From the NCBI GenBank assembly GCA_017439715.1, contig JAFSIR010000024.1, positions 1 to 63,292 of the forward strand: DNA of 63,292 nt, read 5' to 3'. Both the position numbers and the translations under genes were made by a program. The stretch is from Clostridia bacterium (lineage in GTDB: Bacteria; Bacillota; Clostridia; Christensenellales; QAND01). Position 1 is the stretch's first letter. Every line of letters starts with the position of its first letter. This document shows, in pieces, positions 16,994 to 24,713 of the stretch. Below the pieces are notes generated by a model. The model ran no database searches. It was not told the origin of the DNA and saw only the letters and a list, made by a program, of their open reading frames with translations.

Positions 16994-18352
16994 TTACAGG
17001 CCAAGCAGCATCCGCGCCAGCGTAAAATACACGGCCAGCGAGCAAGTGTCCACAATCGTGGTGATCATCGGACTGGCCATGATCGCCGGATCAAGGCGGA
17101 ATTTTTGCGCCAGCATAGGCAGCGTGCAGCCGATCAGTTTTGCGACCACAACTGTGCAAACCAGCGTTAGCGCCACAGTGGCAGAAACAAACACGCCTAT
17201 ATGCTTGAGATATGCAAGGTGCAGAAAATTGATCAGCCCCAGCGGCACGGCCACAAGCAGGCCCACGCGTAGTTCTTTCCATTGCACGCGCCAAATATCT
17301 TTAAACTCAATCTGCCCCAACGCCATACCACGGATGATCATCGTTGAGGCCTGTGATCCGCAGTTGCCGCCCGTGTTCATCAGCATGGGGATAAAGCTGG
17401 AGAGTATCACCATCGTTTGCAGCATATCCTGAAATTTGGTGATGATCGCGCCGGTAAACCCTGCAGAGAACATCAACACCAGCAGCCAAGGCAGCCTGTT
17501 GCGCGCCAAAGCAAGCGGAGACGTGCGCAGATACTCGTCTTCACTGGGCAGCATACCGGCCATTTTTTCAAAGTCTTCCGTGTTTTCTTCTGTGATAACG
17601 TCCACAACGTCGTCGATCGTGATGATGCCGACCAACCGGTTTTCCCTGTCTACCACCGGCAGGGCGATCAAGTCGTAATGGCGCACCATCTCAGCCACCT
17701 GTTCCTGGTCGTCTGTCGTCGTACAGTAGATCACCTGGTCGTTCATCAGTTCTTCGATCTTTGTGTCCGGCTCGGCAATGATCAGCTGCCGCAGCGCCAC
17801 GATGCCCACCAGTTTGCGCGTGGAGTCCACCACATAACAGGAATAGATCGTTTCCTTGTCCGGTGCAGTGCGGCGGATGGATTCCATTGCTTCCGCCGCT
17901 GTCCAGCTGCGCTTAAGCTCCACATACTCGATCGTCATCAGCGAGCCGGCGCTGTTCTCCGGATAATTTAAAAACTGGTTGATCCGCTGCCGCGTTTGTT
18001 CATCGGTGCTGGCCAGCACGCGGGTCACCACGTTGGACGGCAACTCTTCCAGCATGTCGATCGCGTCATCCATATACAGTTCGTCCATCAGCAAGCGGAT
18101 TTCGCTGTTGGAAATGCTCTGCACGATCTGGGCCTGCTGGTCCGGATCCATATATGAAAAAACATCGGCCGAAAGATCCTTGGGCAGGATGCGGAATGCC
18201 AGCAGCATTTTATCCCCTTCCATCTCACCGATCACCTCGGCTGTATCAACAGGGTTCATCACACACAGGATTCGCTGCACCTGCGCCCATTTATTTTCTT
18301 CGATCAACGACAAAATCGATTCAAATTGTTCTTCTCGGGTCATTACACTCAT
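16994..18352 (-). CDS. mgtE: magnesium transporter MgtE
   Basis: Mg2+ channel of 452 residues. It has the standard order: a helical N domain (about 5-125), paired CBS domains (about 130-255, with VVDRENRLVGIITIDDVV), a plug helix, and five membrane helices (about 285-450) with the pore segment MNTGGNCGSQAS. In known MgtE proteins the cytosolic N and CBS domains bind Mg2+ and close the pore when the ion is plentiful. The start ATG follows GGGGGAG; a second ATG three codons on is possible. Upstream is a long leader with a terminator, pointing to RNA-level control. Confidence 0.95.
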   Translation of the reverse strand: MSVMTREEQFESILSLIEENKWAQVQRILCVMNPVDTAEVIGEMEGDKMLLAFRILPKDLSADVFSYMDPDQQAQIVQSISNSEIRLLMDELYMDDAIDMLEELPSNVVTRVLASTDEQTRQRINQFLNYPENSAGSLMTIEYVELKRSWTAAEAMESIRRTAPDKETIYSCYVVDSTRKLVGIVALRQLIIAEPDTKIEELMNDQVIYCTTTDDQEQVAEMVRHYDLIALPVVDRENRLVGIITIDDVVDVITEENTEDFEKMAGMLPSEDEYLRTSPLALARNRLPWLLVLMFSAGFTGAIITKFQDMLQTMVILSSFIPMLMNTGGNCGSQASTMIIRGMALGQIEFKDIWRVQWKELRVGLLVAVPLGLINFLHLAYLKHIGVFVSATVALTLVCTVVVAKLIGCTLPMLAQKFRLDPAIMASPMITTIVDTCSLAVYFTLARMLLGL

Positions 18353-18373
18353 TGTTTTCTCCCCCTTTTTATC

Positions 18374-18556
18374 AAAAAAACGCCTTCAAAACAGGCGTAT
18401 TGGGAAGCGAAACAACCGGAAATGCGCTATAACCGGGGAACCGAACACCTAATGGCCGGGCCGGCTGCGTTTCCCGTGTTACTTCGCGGTACGCCTTCGT
18501 CTATCATATTGCGCTGTTCGCCGCCGTCCACGTCGGTCCACCCCCTGTAAATGTGT
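18374..18556 (-). promoter_or_regulatory. attenuated leader of mgtE, candidate riboswitch
   Basis: About 200 nt of leader run from the promoter to the ATG. It ends in a terminator: ACGCCT and AGGCGT arms (18374-18399) plus a run of seven T. The 5' side of that stem reads TACGCCT and can pair instead with AGGCGTA at 18496-18490, a candidate antiterminator. Many mgtE genes have an M-box Mg2+ riboswitch; I could not match its conserved core here, so the ligand and class are open. Confidence 0.55.
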
Positions 18557-18567
18557 CTTTTAATTGT

Positions 18568-18596
18568 AGAGTACGCCTTTACACAGCAATTGTCAA
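18568..18596 (-). promoter_or_regulatory. promoter of mgtE leader
   Basis: TTGACA (18596-18591) is perfect; 17 bases on, TACTCT (18573-18568) is a weak -10. Confidence 0.5.
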
Positions 18597-18776
18597 CCAA
18601 TTATCCCCCGTTTATCCGTTCCTGCCGCGGTTAGTTCCCTTTTCGCTCCATTGGCTTTTGTTTTCTCTATTAATCTTCTTGTTTTTCCTTTTTCTTTTTT
18701 ATTTCTTCTTATTGTAGATTTTCTTCTCTCCCTGCTGTATGATAAAAAAAATGTTTCTTTTGGGGAGGTCCCATCC

Positions 18777-19289
18777 ATGTCTTCATTCCTTAAAGCTGTA
18801 ATCACGCTGTTATGCGCCTTTCTTGGCGGCACGCTGCTGCGCACGCTTAAAGTCCCGGCCGGTACCATTATGGGGTCCATGATCGCTGTTTTGATCTTGA
18901 ACCTTACCACCGGTCAGGGTTGGGTACCCAAGCAAACCTCCATGATCGCGCAAACCTTGGTTGGTGCTACCATCGGTCTCCGTTTTACCCGCGCTGCGCT
19001 GGTCGAGCTTAAATCCATCTGGGCCCCGGCTCTGGTCGTTGTTGTGGGCTGCGTGCTGGTCAATTTTGCCATCGGTTTTGCTGTTTCCAAAATCGGCGGC
19101 CTGGATATGAAAACCGCTTTGCTCGCTACAGCACCCGGTGGGCAGAGTGAAATGGCCCTGCTCGCACAGGATCTCAACGCCGATGTCACAAAAGTCGCTG
19201 TCCTGCAGTCACTTCGATTGGTCAGTGTGGTCAGTATCATGAGCTTCCTGTTCCGCATCATGTTCAAGGATTCTTCCTCCGCTGCCTAA
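18777..19289 (+). CDS. AbrB-family membrane protein, single-domain
   Basis: A 170-residue membrane protein of the AbrB/ammonia-monooxygenase-like permease family, not the DNA-binding AbrB. Full-length members (about 350 residues) contain two copies of the AbrB domain; this has one, with the LKVPAGTIMGSMIAV and ATAPGGQSEMALLAQDL segments. Half-size versions exist in clostridia and may pair. Around five membrane helices are visible. The start follows GGGGAGG; upstream in-frame ATGs lie in a pyrimidine-rich tract without a ribosome site. Substrate unknown. Confidence 0.8.
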   Translation: MSSFLKAVITLLCAFLGGTLLRTLKVPAGTIMGSMIAVLILNLTTGQGWVPKQTSMIAQTLVGATIGLRFTRAALVELKSIWAPALVVVVGCVLVNFAIGFAVSKIGGLDMKTALLATAPGGQSEMALLAQDLNADVTKVAVLQSLRLVSVVSIMSFLFRIMFKDSSSAA

Positions 19290-19300
19290 CATAACAATTT

Positions 19301-19337
19301 AAAAAGCCTTGGAAACAACCGTTTCCAAGGCTTTTTA
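19301..19337 (+). terminator. intrinsic terminator after the AbrB gene
   Basis: A 13-bp stem (19304-19316 with 19321-19333), short loop and T run. Confidence 0.85.
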
Positions 19338-19352
19338 TTGTTAAACAACCAA

Positions 19353-19376
19353 ATCGAACCGCTGACCTCTTGAATG
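19353..19376 (-). other. tRNA 3'-half-like fragment (possible att core)
   Basis: On the minus strand the sequence reads like the end of an anticodon stem, a variable loop and the start of a T arm (AGAGGTCAGCGGTTCGAT). The T stem is not completed and no tRNA 5' half is present. Such fragments mark element insertion at tRNA genes. Confidence 0.45.
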
Positions 19377-19397
19377 GTTTATATGATAGAATAAAAT
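19370..19397 (+). promoter_or_regulatory. promoter of the AT-rich membrane-protein gene
   Basis: TTGAAT (19370-19375) and TAAAAT (19392-19397), 16-base spacer. It overlaps the tRNA-like fragment. Confidence 0.5.
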
Positions 19398-19418
19398 TGA
19401 AACGGGGGGATAGAGCAA

Positions 19419-20486
19419 TTGATAATGGATTTTGCAAAGTCTGTGTTTAGTCTGTTGTTTCCTATATCACTCCTATTGTCAGTCTTTTTCTATCAAGACG
19501 AGAAAAAAGGGGATTCCAATCCATCACAAGGCACAAAAAGGACCAAACAGGAATCAACAATTCGAACAATCGGACTGATAGTCACTTTGATTATTATCCT
19601 TGCTGGTCTAATTCTTGTGCAGTTTAAGCACAAAGGCCTAGTGTGGATATACATCGCTGTCGGTATGCCCATGTATTTGAGCCGTTTGGCAGGAACTTAT
19701 GTTTCGGTTGGCATTATTGGGAAGGTCGTACGATCTGAAAAAACAGATAAACTTTCGGTACGCGAACATTGGGCAATAGAAACCGTTGCATATACGTTGT
19801 TCTTTCTTGATGTTTACAAACTGCCGGCGAAACTGTTAGAGTATGTAGCAAGTATTGAAAATATCCCGGTTTCAGATTGTCTATACATCACTATATATGT
19901 TTCGCTCCTTTTCTTGTATGTGTTTTTAACGTGTGCATTGCTCCCCGTACCATTATCTCTTTTATCTAAGCTGTTGATTAAAGCAAACAGGCTGATTAGA
20001 GAGAGAACCAGCATCTATAGAATTGGTGACTTTTTCATAAAGCGGATTGACCCAAAAGAAACAAAACGCCCCCTTTTGATAGTTGCGCTTGAAGTCGCAA
20101 GAAGAAAGCATGCTATACTGCGCATCTTGGTGTGGATAATATCCCCTGCAATTATAGTGATAGATGCATGCTTGGTAATAGTAAGGACGCTGTGGTCTTT
20201 CTTGATTGCATCCGTTGGATATGTGTTTTTAATTCTAAGGTTGATTAAGCGCACCATCGGCAGAGTAACAGTTTGGATCAATAATTTGTCGGATCGCCAT
20301 TTGGTAGCTACTTCATTTAGAGTTGCGCTGATTGCAACATTAGCAATAACTGTCGTTTGTAATCGATACACACCTCTTCTAAGAGAATATGAAACAAGTA
20401 CAGCAGTACTGGAATTTGTAGCGAGTGCCATCCTTATTCCAGTTATCTTTGAGTGGATCAGTTCAACAAAAAACAAAATGCGTTAA
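19419..20486 (+). CDS. polytopic membrane protein of unknown function
   Basis: A 355-residue protein I do not recognise. It has about eight hydrophobic segments (roughly 8-25, 48-66, 72-92, 122-138, 158-185, 233-262, 262-285 and 300-345 in two parts) split by basic loops. The gene is AT-rich with codons ending in A/T, unlike its neighbours, which suggests transfer. The likely start is TTG at 19419, eight bases after GGGGGGA; an ATG at 19425 is close behind. It has its own promoter and no partner gene. It is not a transporter family I can name. Confidence 0.7.
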   Translation: MIMDFAKSVFSLLFPISLLLSVFFYQDEKKGDSNPSQGTKRTKQESTIRTIGLIVTLIIILAGLILVQFKHKGLVWIYIAVGMPMYLSRLAGTYVSVGIIGKVVRSEKTDKLSVREHWAIETVAYTLFFLDVYKLPAKLLEYVASIENIPVSDCLYITIYVSLLFLYVFLTCALLPVPLSLLSKLLIKANRLIRERTSIYRIGDFFIKRIDPKETKRPLLIVALEVARRKHAILRILVWIISPAIIVIDACLVIVRTLWSFLIASVGYVFLILRLIKRTIGRVTVWINNLSDRHLVATSFRVALIATLAITVVCNRYTPLLREYETSTAVLEFVASAILIPVIFEWISSTKNKMR

Positions 20487-20493
20487 GGTTATC

Positions 20494-20931
20494 GTGAAAA
20501 CCAAGGCATTGACGGTATCCTTTAACAGCAACGGCGGCACGGGCACCATGGACACGCAAACCTTTTTATACGGTACAGAGCAGGCCCTGATCGCAAACGG
20601 CTTTAAGCAGATCGGCTATCTTTTTGATGGCTGGACCACAGGAGAGGACGGCAGCGGCACGCACTATGCCGACCAGGCCGCTGTGACCTTTAAGCCCGAT
20701 AACGATGGCGACACCTTGACGCTGTACGCCAAGTGGGCGCCCTGCACTGAGCACGAATGGGAAGAGGGAACCTGCAAAAAATGCGGTGCTGCCGACCCCA
20801 ATTATCAGCCGCCCGGGCCCAACGACCCGCCCTTAACGGGAGACAGCAGCAGCATAGCACTGTACCTGCCGCTGTTTGTGATCAGCGGCGGAGCGCTTGC
20901 CGTGGCAGCCCAAAAAAGAAGAACAGCCTGA
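20494..20931 (+). pseudogene. C-terminal remnant of an InlB-repeat surface protein
   Basis: About 145 residues remain. They contain one Listeria-Bacteroides (InlB B-type) repeat (VSFNSNGGTG ... YAKWAPC), a CxxC segment, a Pro-rich spacer, a sortase-like PLTGD motif, a hydrophobic helix and a basic KRRTA tail. That is the normal end of a large wall-anchored protein, but no N-terminus, signal peptide or upstream repeats are present. The reading frame begins at the right edge of the AT-rich segment (a GTG at 20494 is the only nearby start), so the rest of the gene was probably lost or displaced. Confidence 0.65.
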
Positions 20932-20943
20932 CCGATAGTTTTA

Positions 20944-20976
20944 ACAAAGGAGCAAAACACTCCTTTGTTTTTTTAT
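20944..20976 (+). terminator. intrinsic terminator after the surface-protein remnant
   Basis: ACAAAGGAG and CTCCTTTGT arms with a 7-base loop and seven T. Confidence 0.85.
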
Positions 20977-21049
20977 AAAAAAACGGCCACGGGGCCGCCT
21001 GCAGCCGTGCAGGGGCCCGAAACCGCAAAAATGCAGCTGCGTCCGTTTG

Positions 21050-21463
21050 CTATATCAATATCCCGTTGCAATGATCGATCTCATGCTGAATGATCTGCGC
21101 TGTCCAGCCCGAAAAATTTTTGATCCGCGTTTGAAATGTTTCGTTCTGCCAGCGAACGGTAATCTTTTTATACCGTTTGCAGGGGCGGGGACCGCCCAAC
21201 AGAGAAAGGCACGCTTCCTCTGTTTTATACGGTTCTGCGCATTTGATGATCTCCGGATTGAACATGGTCATATAAGTGCCGGCATTGTCAAAAGCGATCA
21301 CGCGCTTATAAACGCCAATCATGTTCCCCGCCATGCCAACGCAGCCGGCTTGATGGGCGATCAGCGTGTCCAAAAGGTCCTGCGCTGCCGGCAGGTCTTC
21401 CGCCGTTGCCGCATCTGACTTTCTTGCCAATAGAATCGGATCATGCACAATTTCTTTAATCAT
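21050..21463 (-). CDS. peptide deformylase-family protein, variant motif I
   Basis: A 137-residue protein with the deformylase layout: motif I GMAGN near 43-47, motif II EACLS, and motif III HEIDH (His127, Glu128, His131) at the C-terminus. Motif I normally ends in Gln, which stabilises the reaction intermediate; here it is Asn47. Asn-bearing relatives occur in clostridia, and whether they remove N-formyl groups from nascent proteins is uncertain. It is also shorter than type I enzymes. Its ATG lies inside the end of the SDR gene (8-base overlap), so the two are translationally coupled. Do not assume it is the sole cellular deformylase. Confidence 0.75.
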   Translation of the reverse strand: MIKEIVHDPILLARKSDAATAEDLPAAQDLLDTLIAHQAGCVGMAGNMIGVYKRVIAFDNAGTYMTMFNPEIIKCAEPYKTEEACLSLLGGPRPCKRYKKITVRWQNETFQTRIKNFSGWTAQIIQHEIDHCNGILI

Positions 21464-22175
21464 TTTCCACATCCAAACGCCAGCCACAATCCCCATGATA
21501 AACCATTTGCCTGGTCATGCCGCCGTCAATACAGATATTTTCGCCCGTGATAAACCCTGCCATTTCAGAGCAAAGATACAGCACCATATTGGCTATATCG
21601 GGCGGGCTGCCCACTCTGCCAACAGGCTGTTGCACCGCATCTGCCCCCTGATACACTGTTTCATGCGTATCGATCCAGCCGGGAGAGATGGAGTTTACCC
21701 GCGCTTTCCCCGCAAAGCTCACCGCCAGCGCGTGGGTGAGCGCCGCAATGCCGCCCTTGGCAGCCGAATAACTTTCCGTTTCGGGCTGGCTCATGCGATC
21801 CCGCGAAGAGGAAATGTTCACAATACTTGCACCCTTGGCAAAATGCGGGGCAAAGAGTTTGGCCAGATAGAAAGGCGCCGTAACGCCAACCTGCAGCGCA
21901 TACACAAAATCCTCATAGCTTCCGTTTGTAACGCCGCACATTTTCGGCGCGGCGTTATTGATAAGATAATCCACATGCCCGTGTTCGGCGATAACCTTTT
22001 GCACAAACCGCTCAAGGGTGCCCTTGTCCGCCAGATCCCCCACACAATAATCGTTTTCAAGCAGGTCTATCACGCACACAACCGCGCCCGCCTTTTCAAA
22101 CGCTTCGCGGATGCATTGGCCGATCCCTCTGGCACCGCCTGTAACAACGGCGACCTTGTTTTTAAAATCAAACAT
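21456..22175 (-). CDS. short-chain dehydrogenase/reductase (SDR)
   Basis: A 239-residue classical SDR oxidoreductase. The cofactor loop is TGGARGIG (residues 12-19), followed by the NNAA motif, a catalytic Ser near ISSSRDR and the YSAAKGG active site (Tyr-x-x-x-Lys). The C-terminal IDGG segment fits the family. The acidic residue after the second strand (VIDLLEND) favours NAD. The substrate is unknown. It overlaps the NUDIX gene before it and the deformylase gene after it by eight bases each, so the three form one translational unit. Confidence 0.85.
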   Translation of the reverse strand: MFDFKNKVAVVTGGARGIGQCIREAFEKAGAVVCVIDLLENDYCVGDLADKGTLERFVQKVIAEHGHVDYLINNAAPKMCGVTNGSYEDFVYALQVGVTAPFYLAKLFAPHFAKGASIVNISSSRDRMSQPETESYSAAKGGIAALTHALAVSFAGKARVNSISPGWIDTHETVYQGADAVQQPVGRVGSPPDIANMVLYLCSEMAGFITGENICIDGGMTRQMVYHGDCGWRLDVEND

Positions 22176-22566
22176 GTTTCTTCAACCTTTCCTGCCGTAT
22201 TTTCTGCAGTATTTCTTCGTCGGCCGGGCAAAAATCATACAGCGGGATCTCCTCAGCCGTGATCCAGCGGATATCGTTATGCTCCAGTTTCTGCGGAACT
22301 CCTTCTGCGATGACGGCGTTGAACAATGTGAGATGGACATTGATATCCGGATACTCGTGTACCACATCCATGAATACATCGCCGACAGAAAGCGTGATAG
22401 CCAGTTCTTCTCGGCACTCGCGGATCAGCGCCTGTTCTTTTGTTTCGCCCGCTTCCACCTTGCCGCCGGCAAACTCCCACAGCAAGCCGCGCGCCTTATG
22501 CGCCGGCCGCTGACAGATCATAAACCTATTGTTGTCCCATATCAGGGCAGCCACTACCTCTACCAT
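22168..22566 (-). CDS. NUDIX hydrolase, MutT/8-oxo-dGTPase-like
   Basis: A 132-residue NUDIX enzyme. The box GX5EX7REUXEE is visible around residues 32-54 (GGKVEAGE...RECREEL). The short form starting MVEVVAALIWDNNRFMICQRP resembles MutT-type (deoxy)nucleoside triphosphate pyrophosphatases that remove oxidised nucleotides. It is the first gene of a NUDIX-SDR-deformylase cluster. Its stop overlaps the SDR start (ATGTTTGA). No ribosome site of note is seen; it starts close after the terminator of the XRE gene. Confidence 0.85.
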   Translation of the reverse strand: MVEVVAALIWDNNRFMICQRPAHKARGLLWEFAGGKVEAGETKEQALIRECREELAITLSVGDVFMDVVHEYPDINVHLTLFNAVIAEGVPQKLEHNDIRWITAEEIPLYDFCPADEEILQKIRQERLKKHV

Positions 22567-22576
22567 TTCTTAACCA

Positions 22577-22600
22577 AAAGTGCCTTTGTTAAGGCACTTT
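22577..22600 (-). terminator. intrinsic terminator of the XRE gene
   Basis: AAAGTGCCTT / AAGGCACTTT inverted repeat followed on the minus strand by TTTTGG; a modest T tract. Confidence 0.6.
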
Positions 22601-22605
22601 TTCCT

Positions 22606-23118
22606 TTATTTTTTATTTTTGCATGCGTTGTACGCATCTATGTCTATGCCGCCGTTGGCCAGCATGTGTTCGGCCCACAGCTGCAGCGTTTCCACCGTGA
22701 TGGAAATGCGTTCCAGCTCTTCCTGGATATACACAAAATCGTCGATCTCCTCGCCGCCGATTACGCCATCAGCCGTGATCTCGATCAACCGTTCCTGTTT
22801 TCTGCGCAGCGCGTTTAACGAGGCGAGTATTTCCAGCACGATCTGTGAAAGGTCTTTTACCTTCACCTCGGGCACATAGGTTTGCCCAATCGAACAAAGG
22901 TTGGCGCAATAATGGTTGCACAGGCCCGGCGATTTGTATGCTTTCGCCATGGCCAACACCTCATCGGGATGCGGCATCGATTTTTCATTTTCAATCTTTT
23001 CAATGCGGTCAGGCGAGATCCAGCCCAAAAGCGCGCCCGCTTTTTCCCTGGACAGCCCCAGCTCTTCACGCGCTAACTGGAATTGCGTTTTATTTTCTTT
23101 GATAGATGCACGGCCCAT
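22606..23118 (-). CDS. XRE-family transcriptional regulator
   Basis: A 170-residue DNA-binding protein. Residues about 12-65 form a Cro/C1-type helix-turn-helix (LAREELGLSREKAGALLG ... IEKIENEK). A Cys-rich patch follows (CNHYCANLC, about 71-79) that could bind a metal or Fe-S cluster. The rest is helical with acidic residues, probably dimerising. No target is evident; the divergent unknown gene at 23252 is one candidate. The start follows GGGGGA; a longer reading frame from 23163 has no ribosome site. Confidence 0.75.
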   Translation of the reverse strand: MGRASIKENKTQFQLAREELGLSREKAGALLGWISPDRIEKIENEKSMPHPDEVLAMAKAYKSPGLCNHYCANLCSIGQTYVPEVKVKDLSQIVLEILASLNALRRKQERLIEITADGVIGGEEIDDFVYIQEELERISITVETLQLWAEHMLANGGIDIDAYNACKNKK

Positions 23119-23251
23119 TCCGTTTCCCCCGTCCTGCAATGCTCTATTCCATTCATACCACACTGCAGACGGCCTTGTAAATACAGACCCTCTTCACAAA
23201 ACGGCTGCTGTTCTGCTATGCTATAACAAAACGCCGATAAGGGGCAAACCA

Positions 23252-24430
23252 ATGAAATTTGACGCTAACATCACCCACAGCTTTTATTATGCTTCAACCG
23301 AGTTTGCCGGTGAAGCCGGCTTCGTTGCCGCGGTGAGGCACGCCTGCCCGAGCGCCGTGTTTTATGAGGTGGACCGCGCGTATGATGACCCGTGCATCGG
23401 GCAGATGCAAACGGCCGAGCGGTTTTTGCACGGCGGCGGCCAGGCCTGCAAAGTGAGCCGCTTTTTTGTGTATGAGCAAACGCCGCAGGACGCGGTGACA
23501 GATTGGCGCATGATGCTCAGCTTTTTCCCGGAAGTGGATGTGCTGGCCATCTCTTTCCATTATGGACTTTCGGACGTGTCGGCCGATCATCTGATCGTGC
23601 TGCGCCAATGCGGCGAAAACCGGCCGTTTACCTTCCCCGATGGGCCGAACACCTGCATCGGCATTGCCTACCGGCTGGCCAAACAGCTGGGGCTCAAAGC
23701 TGAGGCCGATAAGTGCAGCTTTTTATGCGAGATCACCCGATTTGGCGCATATGAAGAAATCGGCCGCATTGAGCAGGACCATGCCCCCCTGCTTTACAGC
23801 TTTTTAACCGGGGATGAAGGGCACCGCTTTGTGCCGGAAACGCTGGCCCGTAAGCGCCTGTGCTACCAATGGGGCAGCCGGCGGTTTATCCGCATTTATG
23901 CGTTCGGCCAGGCTTTCCTGTTCCTGAACCTTTTGCATACACCTGACAGAGCGGATTATTTAACGCACCAAGCCGCGTTTTCCACCGCAGCTTACGGCGG
24001 ATGCGACCCCTATTTTATGATGGGCAGCTGCCCGCTGACGGTAAACCACGGCATCCTGTTTTCCGTGGAATACACCATGATGCTCAAAACGCTGATCGAC
24101 AGCGTGGCCCTGTATCAAACTGACAACAACAAAAAACGGCGCGGCTCGTTCTACCGGCACATCAGCGCAACACGCTCCATGCGCCGCAAGATCATTGTGG
24201 TACTGGAGCGGGTGGAACGCACGGAGATCTCCGAGATCGGCGAGCTGAGCACCGTTTTGCTGGAAAGCCAGCATATCGCCCCCATTGTAGACAAAGTGAA
24301 ATACCTGCTGGAGCTGCTTGAAGGCGATCTGTCCCTGCTGTATTCCGAGCGAAACAACATGCTTGTTACTTTCTTAACGGTGCTGGGCTTGATCCTCGCC
24401 GCCTGGCAGATCGTATTGGCACTGATATAA
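23252..24430 (+). CDS. unknown protein with C-terminal membrane anchor
   Basis: A 392-residue protein not recognised. It has no signal peptide. The large N-terminal part (1-300) has mixed alpha/beta composition with several Cys and aromatic residues. A helical, probably coiled segment follows (about 310-365, RKIIVVLERVERTEISEIGEL), and the protein ends in one hydrophobic helix (about 370-390). A helical stalk with a terminal helix is also seen in RMD1/DUF155 proteins, but I see no firm match. The ATG follows AAGGGG. A likely extended -10 (TGCTATAAC, 23219-23227) is just upstream. Confidence 0.65.
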   Translation: MKFDANITHSFYYASTEFAGEAGFVAAVRHACPSAVFYEVDRAYDDPCIGQMQTAERFLHGGGQACKVSRFFVYEQTPQDAVTDWRMMLSFFPEVDVLAISFHYGLSDVSADHLIVLRQCGENRPFTFPDGPNTCIGIAYRLAKQLGLKAEADKCSFLCEITRFGAYEEIGRIEQDHAPLLYSFLTGDEGHRFVPETLARKRLCYQWGSRRFIRIYAFGQAFLFLNLLHTPDRADYLTHQAAFSTAAYGGCDPYFMMGSCPLTVNHGILFSVEYTMMLKTLIDSVALYQTDNNKKRRGSFYRHISATRSMRRKIIVVLERVERTEISEIGELSTVLLESQHIAPIVDKVKYLLELLEGDLSLLYSERNNMLVTFLTVLGLILAAWQIVLALI

Positions 24431-24459
24431 AAAAAGAGGGCGTATGCCCTCTTTTTTTA
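24430..24459. terminator. bidirectional terminator
   Basis: AAAGAGGGC and GCCCTCTTT arms with a GTAT loop, flanked by A and T runs, between convergent genes. Confidence 0.85.
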
Positions 24460-24699
24460 TTCTTCCGTAACGATTTTTACGCGGATGCCCTCGATCTCGG
24501 CTACTTTTTTTGCCAGTTCCTGCGTTATCTCAGGCGGCGCATCCATCGCAATGCTGATAATGCTCAGCTGCCGTTTGCGATACGGCAGGCCCATGCGGCC
24601 AATGATATAACCGCCATATTCATGCAGCAGTTCGTTCAAAGGACTGACAGCCTCAGCGTCTTCCGCCAAAATACCCAACAGCGCCACCTTCTTTTCCAT
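24457..24699 (-). CDS. TM1266-family iron-only hydrogenase system regulator (copy 2)
   Basis: An 80-residue ACT/ferredoxin-like fold protein of the TM1266 family, annotated as an iron-only hydrogenase system regulator because it sits with hydEFG. It shares the YGGYIIGRMGLPY...LSIISIAMDAP core with the copy at 28439. Such small domains usually dimerise and bind a ligand; the ligand is unproven. The start ATG is 14 bases after the hydF stop. Longer frames reading back into hydF are artefacts. It is the last gene of the maturation operon. Confidence 0.85.
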   Translation of the reverse strand: MEKKVALLGILAEDAEAVSPLNELLHEYGGYIIGRMGLPYRKRQLSIISIAMDAPPEITQELAKKVAEIEGIRVKIVTEE

Positions 24700-24713
24700 C
24701 GCTGTTACCTCGC

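Larger units (their letters stand above)
19340..20493. mobile_element. AT-rich inserted segment (possible remnant of a mobile element)
   Basis: Base composition drops sharply at about 19340 and returns to the local high-GC style at about 20495. The segment holds one unknown membrane-protein gene. Its left edge carries a tRNA-like fragment and its right edge runs straight into the 3' part of a surface-protein gene. No integrase or transposase is present, so mobility is inferred from composition and context. Confidence 0.4.

Noticed and set aside
18480-18500. T-box antiterminator in the mgtE leader
   Set aside because: ACCGCGAAG matches part of the element, but the TGGN bulge, stem I and specifier are absent.
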